Assembly: GCA_044425555.1 (NCBI GenBank) | Contig: JAWXVF010000163.1 | Coordinates: 1 to 5,229, forward strand | Length of the DNA stretch: 5,229 nt | Reading direction: 5' to 3' | Origin: JAWXVE01 sp044425555 | Lineage (GTDB): Bacteria; Bacillota; Clostridia; Lachnospirales; Lachnospiraceae | Part shown: positions 1-5,229 of the stretch, piece by piece | Layout of the letters: each line of letters begins with the position of its first letter | Position numbering within the stretch: position 1 is the first letter of the stretch | Notes under the pieces: generated by a model | The model's input: only the letters and a program-made list of their open reading frames with translations | Databases searched by the model: none | Told to the model about the DNA's origin: nothing | Made by a program: the position numbers and the translations under genes

Positions 1-886
1 TCAAATGTTTAAATCAGAAGAATTAATCCTATCTGATATTGAAAAAGCTCCTTATCAGAAGGAGACTACTGAAAAAACTGAAACACAGTTTGAGATGTTG
101 AAGAAGTTAGAATTAAAGTTAGAACAGTACAAGTCTTTACAAGCATATTGTAAAGAAAAAGGAGTGGATTACTTAGTAACGCCATTTGAGGAGTCTAGCT
201 TAAATCAATTAGAAACATTAGATCTATCAGCATATAAGGTAGCAGCAACGGATCTGACAAATATTAAATTTTTACGACAAATTGCGCAAAAAGGAAGACC
301 GATCATTTTATCTGCAGGTATGTGTTACTTAGAAGAGGTTAGAATGGCATTAGATGCGATTCTACCAATTAATCAACAAGTAATCTTATTACAATGTACA
401 GCTAATTACCCAATCAAAGACGAGGAAGTGAATCTTGAATTAATAGCAAGATTACGTGAGGAATTCAATATATTAGTTGGTTATTCCGATCATTCTGTAG
501 GAATAGGTGCATCCCCTTATGCAGTTGCAAAAGGTGCTAAACTCGTTGAGAAACATGTGACATTAGATCGTGACATGGAAGGTCCAGACCAAAGTGCATC
601 TGTAACAGTAGAAGAATTACGACAGTTAGTAACAGAAATTCGAAAGGTAGAGACATACCTAGGTACAGATGTGAAGATTCCAACTATCTCAGAACAAAAT
701 ACTAGACAGTCTTTGCAAAAATGTTTAGTAGCATCACAAAGTATTACACAAGGAGAATGCTTTACAGAAGAGAATGTAACTGCAAAACGTACGAATGGAG
801 AGGGTATTTCAGCATTATATTATGATGAGATTATAGGAAAATGTGCAATGAAAGAATATGCATATAACGATATTTTATCAGTATAA
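1..886 (+). CDS. neuB: NeuB-type nonulosonic acid synthase, 5'-truncated by the window edge
   Basis: Condenses an N-acyl-hexosamine (ManNAc or a 2,4-diamino relative) with phosphoenolpyruvate to give a nine-carbon sialic/legionaminic-type acid in the cytoplasm. The first ATG at position 5 is not the real start. The frame stays open upstream with a Gln codon at 2-4, and the QMFKSEEL stretch aligns with the internal KFQTFKADKL region of E. coli NeuB, so roughly 45 N-terminal residues lie before the window. Counting from that Met, the TIM-barrel carries TPFEESS (59-65), LSAGM (102-106), GYSDHS (159-164) and EKHVTLD (182-188). His163 and His184 are 21 residues apart, the same spacing as the two metal-binding histidines of Neisseria NeuB. 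A C-terminal SAF (antifreeze-like) domain covers about 235-293 and contains KRTNGEGIS with the conserved Arg262. The family is secure; the substrate (ManNAc versus 6-deoxy-diamino sugar) is not readable from this part. Confidence 0.93.
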   Translation, partial: QMFKSEELILSDIEKAPYQKETTEKTETQFEMLKKLELKLEQYKSLQAYCKEKGVDYLVTPFEESSLNQLETLDLSAYKVAATDLTNIKFLRQIAQKGRPIILSAGMCYLEEVRMALDAILPINQQVILLQCTANYPIKDEEVNLELIARLREEFNILVGYSDHSVGIGASPYAVAKGAKLVEKHVTLDRDMEGPDQSASVTVEELRQLVTEIRKVETYLGTDVKIPTISEQNTRQSLQKCLVASQSITQGECFTEENVTAKRTNGEGISALYYDEIIGKCAMKEYAYNDILSV

Positions 887-923
887 TAGTAGAGGTTATT
901 ATAGGAAGAATTAGTAGAAAATA

Positions 924-944
924 GAGGGATACATGAAACTATGA
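924..944 (+). promoter_or_regulatory. Ribosome binding site and possible three-codon leader before the TIM-barrel gene
   Basis: GAGGG at 924-928 is the best ribosome binding site for the gene starting at 941, but the spacing is long (12 bases). A nearer ATG at 933 lies 4 bases after it and opens ATG-AAA-CTA-TGA, whose stop overlaps the gene's ATG as ATGA. This could be a tiny coupled leader or chance; the sequence alone cannot decide. Confidence 0.3.
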
Positions 945-1810
945 TTTATATTTCATCAGATTGTGTGAAGCGAACGAATGCGACCATAGCAGATATTGTA
1001 GAAGAATATGCTAGAAATGGTATTAGCCATATTGAATTATCAGGTGGAACAAAATATTCAGATACAATTATAAAAGATTTGATTAAACTAAAGAAAGAAT
1101 ATCAATTAGAATATACTTGCCATGGATATTTTCCTCCGCCAAGGGAAGACTTTGTAATTAATCTTGCTTCATGTGACGATAAAATATATGAAGAATCTAC
1201 TACATTTTACCAAAATACCGTTGAATTAATGGCAGAAGTAGGAATACATCATTTATCCATTCATGCAGGGTTTTTCACCCAAGTGACCAAAGAGGAAATT
1301 GGCGGTAGCATACAAGGGGTAATGATTTATCCTAAACTAGAAGCAGAACAGAGATTTTGGACAGCATATAGTCAGCTTAGTAAGTTGACTAAGCAAAAGC
1401 ATATCTCGCTATATTTAGAAAATAATGTATTAAGTAAGCAAAATTATGAGAATTTCAACCGAAACAATTATTTTATGATGACAAATGCACAGGAGATAAC
1501 GCAGAATTATAAACAATACGCATTTCAGTTATTATTAGATATTGGACACTTAAATGTATCGGCAAATGTGTTGGGATATGATATTTTAGAAGAGTTAATG
1601 CAAGTATTACCCATTACCAAATGGTTACATATAAGTGCTAATGATGGTGTAAGTGATATGCATTGTATTATGAACAGAGAAAATAGATTGTATGAATTCC
1701 TATATCAATATGGGCTAGATCAAAGTATTCCAATTACAATTGAGGGACATGGAGAAGTGCAGGCGTTAATAGAGAATAGGGATATATTACAGCAATTATA
1801 TCGAGGATGA
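941..1810 (+). CDS. TIM-barrel sugar phosphate isomerase/epimerase-like protein (AP endonuclease 2 / xylose isomerase-like fold)
   Basis: A 289-residue soluble protein of the size usual for the xylose isomerase-like TIM-barrel superfamily, whose members isomerise, epimerise or dehydrate small sugars using a divalent metal. The expected ligand-type residues sit at strand ends: HIELSGG (Glu32), CHGYF (His61), SIHAGF (His108), LYLEN (Glu160), LLDIGHLNVS (Asp200, His203), WLHISAND (His230) and TIEGHG (Glu268). There is no signal peptide or membrane segment. It lies 54 bases after neuB, and its stop overlaps the first possible start of the neuD-like gene as ATGA, so it is part of the same operon. 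It is not one of the standard enzymes of the sialic, legionaminic or pseudaminic pathways. A role in making or modifying the precursor hexosamine is inference. The start at 941 is chosen because the conserved barrel begins at once and no in-frame upstream ATG has a better site. Confidence 0.82.
   Translation: MIYISSDCVKRTNATIADIVEEYARNGISHIELSGGTKYSDTIIKDLIKLKKEYQLEYTCHGYFPPPREDFVINLASCDDKIYEESTTFYQNTVELMAEVGIHHLSIHAGFFTQVTKEEIGGSIQGVMIYPKLEAEQRFWTAYSQLSKLTKQKHISLYLENNVLSKQNYENFNRNNYFMMTNAQEITQNYKQYAFQLLLDIGHLNVSANVLGYDILEELMQVLPITKWLHISANDGVSDMHCIMNRENRLYEFLYQYGLDQSIPITIEGHGEVQALIENRDILQQLYRG
1803..1807 (+). promoter_or_regulatory. Ribosome binding site that favours the downstream neuD start
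   Basis: GAGGA at 1803-1807 touches the ATG at 1807, leaving no spacing for it, but lies 11 bases before the in-frame ATG at 1819. This favours 1819 as the start unless the ATGA overlap with the preceding gene drives reinitiation at 1807. Confidence 0.5.
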
Positions 1811-1818
1811 TAAATAGT

Positions 1819-2457
1819 ATGCATAGAACAAAAGATCAGAATGTTTGTAGCAGAATAGTGGTATATGGTTGTGGAGGACATGCTAGAAGTATTATTACGG
1901 CCTTAAAAAGATTACAATGTAATAATATTCTGTGTGTGGATCCTAATGGAAAAGAGAATGAAACCATTTTAGGAATTCCTATACTAAGAGAAGTGAATTA
2001 CTTAGAGGATGATGGTATGATTATTGCGATAGGTGATAATTTACAAAGAGAGTCGATATATAATAACTATAGAGATAAAGTACAGTTCATAACAGTAATA
2101 GCAGAAAGCTCCATCGTAGATGATAATGTAGAACTAGGGAATGGTATTTTTATTGGTGAACATACATATATAGGACCAGCTACAAAGATAGGCAATAATT
2201 CCATTATTAACACAAATGCAGTAATAGAGCATGATGTGTGTGTGGGTAGAAATAGCCATATAGCACCTAGCGTGACTATTTGTGGGAAATCTATAATAGG
2301 AAATAATTGTTTGATTGGTGCAGGAACAACTATTATTGATGAAGTATCTGTGTGTGACAATGTAGTAGTAGGTGCAGGTGGTGCTATAGTTCATTCTATT
2401 CAAGAAAGTGGAGTCTATATAGGAGTGCCAGTAAGAAAGGTGAAAGAATTATGTTAG
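1819..2457 (+). CDS. neuD: NeuD/PglD-family sugar O- or N-acyltransferase (left-handed beta-helix)
   Basis: Acetyl-CoA-type acyltransferase acting on a nonulosonic acid or its amino-sugar precursor. The N-terminal Rossmann-like PglD_N domain has RIVVYGCGGHAR, the sugar-binding GxGGHA signature, followed by an IAIGDN-type turn (bases 2023-2040). The C-terminal half is hexapeptide-repeat left-handed beta-helix: IGEHTYIG, IGNNSIIN, IEHDVCVG, IAPSVTICG, IGNNCLIGAG and VVVGAGGAIV. It ends with GVPVRKVKEL, the usual GxPA-type tail. The His of IEHDV (codon 2230-2232) corresponds to the catalytic base of PglD. Length is normal (about 210 residues). The ATG at 1807 would add MINS and overlap the upstream stop; 1819 has the better ribosome binding site distance. 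The 3' end overlaps the cytidylyltransferase gene by 7 bases. N- versus O-acylation and the acyl group are unknown. Confidence 0.88.
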   Translation: MHRTKDQNVCSRIVVYGCGGHARSIITALKRLQCNNILCVDPNGKENETILGIPILREVNYLEDDGMIIAIGDNLQRESIYNNYRDKVQFITVIAESSIVDDNVELGNGIFIGEHTYIGPATKIGNNSIINTNAVIEHDVCVGRNSHIAPSVTICGKSIIGNNCLIGAGTTIIDEVSVCDNVVVGAGGAIVHSIQESGVYIGVPVRKVKELC

Positions 2458-3149
2458 CAATTATACCAGCACGAGGGGGGTCTAAAGGAGTTCCTAGGAA
2501 AAACATTAAATTACTGTCTAATAAGCCCCTTATAGAATATACGATTGAAGCAGCACTTCAATCTAAAATATTTGAAGAAGTAGTCGTATCAACAGATGAC
2601 GAAGAAATTGCAGAAATTGCTAAAAGCTGTGGTGCTACTATACCATTTATGCGACCAGCAAATCTTGCATTAGATCTTACTACTTCAGATGAGGTAATTA
2701 AAAATGTATTAGATTCTTATAACAAAAGTGGAAGGGTATTTACGGAAGTATGCAAACTGCAACCAACATCTCCTCTTAGAACTAGCAAGATGATACAAGA
2801 AGCCTATGAGCTAATGCAAATAAAGGAAAAAGACTTTTTAGTGAGTGTATGTGAATGTGAGCACTCTCCCTTATGGGCGGGTAAGTTGGATAAGGAACAT
2901 TCTTTAGATGAATTTATCATAGAAGAAGCAAAAACAGCATGTCGACAAGCTTTAGAACCATATTATCGATTAAACGGTGCTATTTATATGGCAAAAAGTA
3001 CTGCATTTATACAAAATGGTAGTTTCTTAGGAGCAAATGGACTTGCATTTATTATGAAGCAAGAGGACTCTATTGACATAGATACAGAATTGGATTTTAA
3101 GTTAGCTGAATTGATAATGTATTCCAAAATGGAAAGAGGAAGTAGGTAG
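2451..3149 (+). CDS. neuA: CMP-nonulosonate (N-acylneuraminate-type) cytidylyltransferase
   Basis: Activates the nine-carbon acid with CTP to the CMP-sugar used by the transferase, in the cytoplasm. At 232 residues it is the short, single-domain form without an added esterase domain. Motifs in order: IIPARGGSKGVPRKNIK (4-20, CTP-binding loop), VVSTDDEEIA (45-54), RPANLALD (68-75), LQPTSPLR (103-110), YYRLNGAIYMA (171-181) and DSIDIDTELDFKLAE (206-220). Asp209 and Asp211 are in the position of the metal-binding aspartates of CMP-sialic acid synthetases. An AAAGG at 2436-2440 serves the ATG at 2451, which lies inside the end of the neuD-like gene. The family call is firm. Whether it accepts Neu5Ac, legionaminic acid (NeuA/LegF split) or a derivative cannot be told from the motifs. 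Confidence 0.92.
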   Translation: MLAIIPARGGSKGVPRKNIKLLSNKPLIEYTIEAALQSKIFEEVVVSTDDEEIAEIAKSCGATIPFMRPANLALDLTTSDEVIKNVLDSYNKSGRVFTEVCKLQPTSPLRTSKMIQEAYELMQIKEKDFLVSVCECEHSPLWAGKLDKEHSLDEFIIEEAKTACRQALEPYYRLNGAIYMAKSTAFIQNGSFLGANGLAFIMKQEDSIDIDTELDFKLAELIMYSKMERGSR

Positions 3150-3154
3150 AAAGC

Positions 3155-4615
3155 ATGGTAGATAAGGAAAGAATAATCTATATTCAAGAAATGATGCTCA
3201 TAACTCATAATACATCCCTAAAGGAAATCTTAAAAAAGATTGATTCTAATGCAAAAGGATGCGTATTTGTAACTGATGATAATTCTCGTTTAGTAGGGGT
3301 AGTAACCGATGGAGATGTAAGACGATTATTATTAAATGATTATGAATTACAAGAGCCGATTATGAATCATTTAAATAAAGAATACGCCTATGCCTACGAA
3401 CAAGATAATTTTCAACATATAATTGGGAAGTTGAATTACAAGGTGCGAATTCTACCAATCGTGAATAAGAAGAGAGAAGTGGTTGATTACTTTGAATATC
3501 ACCAGAATGTAAGTGTACCAATTTCACAACCTCACTTAGGAGGGAATGAATTTAAATATTTACAAGATGCATTTTTGTCTACATGGATTTCAAGTTCAGG
3601 AAGCTACATCACTAAGTTTGAAGAGATGTTTGCACAGTATTGCGGAGTACAGTATGGAGTAGCAGTATCCAATGGAACAGTAGCATTGCACCTAGCATTA
3701 TTAGCATTGGAGATTGGTGAAGGCGATGAAGTAATCGTACCAGATATTACTTTTGCTGCTACAATCAATGCAGTATTATACGTGGGAGCAACACCAGTGA
3801 TTGTGGATATTGAGGAAGACAGTTGGTGTATTGATCCTGTAGAAATAGAGAAGGCAATTACGAGTCGAACAAAGGCAATTATTCCAGTACATATTTATGG
3901 ACAACCTTGTGATATGGAGCAGATTGGTAAGATAGCCAAGAGTCATAATCTATATGTAATAGAAGATTGTGCAGAGGCACATGGCGCACAATATGATGGA
4001 CAAGTAGTTGGGTCCATGAGTGATATTTCTTGCTTTTCTTTCTTTGGTAATAAAGTAATTACCACAGGAGAGGGTGGTATGTGCTTGACACAGAGTAAAG
4101 AGCTTGAAGAAAAAATCAGGTTACTAAAAGATCATGGAATGGATAAACAACGCAAATATTACCATACAGTAGTGGGATATAATTATCGAATGACGAATCT
4201 GCAAGCGGCTATTGGGGTTGCCCAATTAGAGCGTATTGAAGAAATTCACAAGAGACGATGTCAAATAGAACATTCTTATCACCAAGGATTGACAGGTATA
4301 GAAGGTGTTACATTACAAAGTGATACGTTAGACAAGCGAGAGAAAATTGTATGGTTAGTATCGCTCTTGATAGATGAAGAATATAGAGAAGAATGTGAGA
4401 AACGCTTAAAAGAGAATCAAATAGACGTGAGACCTTTCTTTATTCCATTAAGTGAAATGGAACTATATAAGAAATATACATTTTCTAATGAAATTAGTTC
4501 TAAGATTTCCAAAGTTGGAATTAATTTGCCAACTGCTTATGATATTACAGAGGAAATGATTTCGCGAATTTCTTTGATTATTAGGGAAGTAGTGAATGGT
4601 GTAAGACAAGAGTAA
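3155..4615 (+). CDS. CBS-domain pair fused to a DegT/DnrJ/EryC1 PLP sugar aminotransferase (perosamine synthase-like)
   Basis: Residues about 13-115 form two CBS motifs. The first carries LVGVVTDGDVRRLLL (46-60), the GxxTDGDxRR pattern seen in CBS pairs of sugar enzymes such as KdsD-type isomerases. The second carries KVRILPIVN (96-104). Residues about 120-486 form a full-length aminotransferase that converts a 4-keto-6-deoxy nucleotide sugar to its 4-amino form using PLP and glutamate. Its key motifs are ISQPHLGGNEFKYL, STWISSSG (142-149), SNGTVALHLAL (172-182), HIYGQPCDME (246-255), IEDCAEAHG (269-277, Asp271 for the PLP ring nitrogen), SFFGNKVITTGEGGM with Schiff-base Lys300 (codon 4052-4054), and GYNYRMTNLQAAIG (341-354). 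From my memory of the family, these match V. cholerae GDP-perosamine synthase closely. The gene starts 5 bases after the neuA-like gene ends. CBS regulation by a nucleotide is inference. The substrate could be a GDP- or UDP-sugar; in this operon a LegC-like role is also possible. Confidence 0.92.
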   Translation: MVDKERIIYIQEMMLITHNTSLKEILKKIDSNAKGCVFVTDDNSRLVGVVTDGDVRRLLLNDYELQEPIMNHLNKEYAYAYEQDNFQHIIGKLNYKVRILPIVNKKREVVDYFEYHQNVSVPISQPHLGGNEFKYLQDAFLSTWISSSGSYITKFEEMFAQYCGVQYGVAVSNGTVALHLALLALEIGEGDEVIVPDITFAATINAVLYVGATPVIVDIEEDSWCIDPVEIEKAITSRTKAIIPVHIYGQPCDMEQIGKIAKSHNLYVIEDCAEAHGAQYDGQVVGSMSDISCFSFFGNKVITTGEGGMCLTQSKELEEKIRLLKDHGMDKQRKYYHTVVGYNYRMTNLQAAIGVAQLERIEEIHKRRCQIEHSYHQGLTGIEGVTLQSDTLDKREKIVWLVSLLIDEEYREECEKRLKENQIDVRPFFIPLSEMELYKKYTFSNEISSKISKVGINLPTAYDITEEMISRISLIIREVVNGVRQE

Positions 4616-4647
4616 CTATAATATAGAAAGTATGAGGATAGATAGCA

Positions 4648-4992
4648 ATGATTGAGATAAAATGTGTATTGTGTGGCGATCAAAATTTAAAATTATTCCA
4701 TAGTGGTTTGCGAGATCGTTCTGACATTGATATGTTAGAGTGCTCTAAATGTGGATTATTACAAGTATCTGAATTAGGAGATTTTACTGTTGAGAAGTAT
4801 GAAGAAGGTGGAATGCATAAGAGTGCATATAATGCGGAATCAGATACGATAAAAGAACAGACATATTGGGAATGGAGAGAACAAGCTAAGGAAGATGACA
4901 TTCGTCGTGCGAATTTCCTACATAATATTTGTAAGGATAAAAGTATTCTTGATTTTGGGTGTGGTTCAAGAAGGTTTAGAGGAATAAAATGA
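4648..4992 (+). pseudogene. 3'-truncated zinc-ribbon SAM-dependent methyltransferase
   Basis: Only 114 residues remain of what is normally a protein of roughly 300. The N-terminus has a zinc ribbon, CVLCG (Cys6, Cys9) paired with CSKCG (Cys32, Cys35). It is followed by YEEGGMHKSAYN (50-61), a DDIRRANFL helix (83-91), and class I motif I as SILDFGCGS (99-107). These are typical of sugar methyltransferases in polysaccharide and nonulosonate loci. Right after FGCG, where the family continues with Asn/Gly-Gly-Phe and the rest of the Rossmann fold, the sequence turns into SRRFRGIK and stops at TGA 4990-4992. No methyltransferase continuation is visible in the other two frames, which rules out a simple frameshift within view. 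Most of the SAM-binding fold is missing, so it should be inactive. GAGG at 4634-4637 lies 10 bases before the ATG. A functional short protein is possible but unlikely. Confidence 0.8.
4978..4983 (+). promoter_or_regulatory. Ribosome binding site for the membrane protein
   Basis: AGAGGA lies 5 bases before the ATG at 4989 and inside the last codons of the truncated methyltransferase. It looks like the native leader of the membrane-protein gene. This places the likely join between the two genes upstream of it, around 4965-4977. Confidence 0.65.
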
Positions 4993-5229
4993 AACGAGTG
5001 AATAGTAGAAATAATATTATAACCAAAATAGCAATGCTAGTTACTAGCGTGCTATTTTTTCTGTGTGTCTCTAATCCAGGATATCAAATTGTAACAGATT
5101 CACCAACATATTTTAATTTGAATCCAAGAGCTGGGATAAGACCCCTTTATCCGTTGTATTTGGCAGTTCATAGAATGATATTTGTAGAAATTGATTATTT
5201 GAGAGCCGTTGTGTTTAGCCAAACCATTC
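4989..5229 (+). CDS. Polytopic membrane protein, probable GT-C/PMT-type glycosyltransferase, 3'-truncated by the window edge
   Basis: Eighty codons are open to the window end. The start is the ATG at 4989, which overlaps the preceding TGA as ATGA. The N-terminus is basic (MKRVNSRNN), followed by one hydrophobic helix at about residues 11-27 (IAMLVTSVLFFLCV). Then comes TDSPTYFNL (36-44) and GIRPLYPLYLAVHRMIF (49-65), leading into further hydrophobic sequence. An acidic residue in a DSxxY motif just after the first helix, followed by an RPxYPL segment, is the arrangement seen in lipid-carrier-dependent GT-C transferases, which add sugars on the outer face of the membrane. The family call is inference from a short fragment; an uncharacterised membrane protein of the locus is the alternative. 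A terminator-shaped hairpin lies inside its first transmembrane helix codons. Confidence 0.6.
   Translation, partial: MKRVNSRNNIITKIAMLVTSVLFFLCVSNPGYQIVTDSPTYFNLNPRAGIRPLYPLYLAVHRMIFVEIDYLRAVVFSQTI
5025..5060 (+). terminator. Terminator-shaped hairpin with T-run inside the membrane protein's 5' end
   Basis: Left arm A5025-A5033 pairs with T5050-T5058. After a bulged A5034 and a T5035-G5049 wobble, GCTAG 5036-5040 pairs with CTAGC 5044-5048 around the loop TTA. The right arm runs straight into six T residues (5055-5060). That is the form of a Rho-independent terminator, but it lies within codons about 13-24 of an apparently coding frame. It may be an attenuator, a real terminator, or a by-product of hydrophobic Phe/Leu codons. 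Confidence 0.4.

Noticed and set aside
587..598. GPDQSAS in NeuB, where many homologs have GPDH; suspected loss of a metal-binding His.
   Set aside because: The two metal-binding histidines map to SDHS (His163) and EKH (His184), with the 21-residue spacing of Neisseria NeuB. Both are present, and Neisseria NeuB itself lacks His at the GPD site as I recall it.
1375..1394. Perfect 7-base inverted repeat GCTTAGT / ACTAAGC with a 6-base loop inside the TIM-barrel gene.
   Set aside because: It is in the middle of a conserved reading frame, has no T-run on either side, and a 7-base stem is expected by chance at this length.
2067..2403. Two open frames on the minus strand opposite the neuD-like gene.
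   Set aside because: They lie fully within the hexapeptide-repeat coding region, show low-complexity Ile/Ser/Thr/Tyr-rich translations and have no recognisable domain; they are shadows of the real gene.
2984..3208. Minus-strand open frame across the neuA-aminotransferase junction.
   Set aside because: It spans the ends of two well-supported plus-strand genes, and its translation shows no family motif.
4617..4622. TATAAT just before the methyltransferase fragment, a possible -10 promoter box.
   Set aside because: Only a weak TGA-containing match lies near the -35 position, with 19-base spacing, and TATAAT-like words are common in such AT-rich sequence.
4680..4901. Minus-strand open frame opposite the methyltransferase fragment.
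   Set aside because: It is antisense to the conserved zinc-ribbon and YEEGGMHK region; its Ser/Cys-rich translation resembles no protein I know.

Overview
The window is a compact stretch of one surface-sugar biosynthesis operon with all genes on the + strand. It appears to come from a low-GC Gram-positive anaerobe, most likely a clostridial lineage such as Lachnospiraceae. That placement is inferred from A/T-ending codons throughout, GAGG-type ribosome binding sites and tight or overlapping gene spacing; no phylogenetic marker is present.

Layout: (1) the 3' part of a NeuB-type nonulosonic (sialic/legionaminic-like) acid synthase, whose coding frame runs in from before base 1; (2) a TIM-barrel sugar-phosphate isomerase/epimerase-like protein (941-1810); (3) a NeuD/PglD-type left-handed beta-helix acyltransferase (about 1819-2457); (4) a NeuA-type CMP-nonulosonate cytidylyltransferase (2451-3149); (5) a fusion of a CBS-domain pair to a DegT/DnrJ/EryC1 PLP aminotransferase resembling GDP-perosamine synthase (3155-4615); (6) the N-terminal third of a zinc-ribbon SAM methyltransferase that stops inside its SAM-binding motif (4648-4992); (7) the start of a polytopic membrane protein resembling GT-C/PMT-type glycosyltransferases, which runs off the end (4989-5229). 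Junctions 2/3, 3/4 and 6/7 overlap by 4, 7 and 3 bases, which implies co-transcription and translational coupling.

Together, NeuB (condensation with phosphoenolpyruvate), NeuD (N- or O-acylation) and NeuA (CMP activation) make and activate a nine-carbon acid sugar. The aminotransferase would supply an amino-deoxy sugar, either a precursor of a legionaminic-like acid or a separate perosamine-like sugar. The methyltransferase and membrane protein would decorate or transfer sugars. No hydrolysing epimerase (NeuC/LegG) or dehydratase (LegB) is in the window, so the exact sugar cannot be named.

The points most worth a second look are the CBS-aminotransferase fusion, the unexplained TIM-barrel enzyme between neuB and neuD, the methyltransferase cut at motif I and joined to the next gene, and a terminator-shaped hairpin with a T-run lying inside the first codons of the last gene. 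There is no CRISPR array, tRNA, rRNA or insertion sequence. No gap between genes exceeds about 55 bases.
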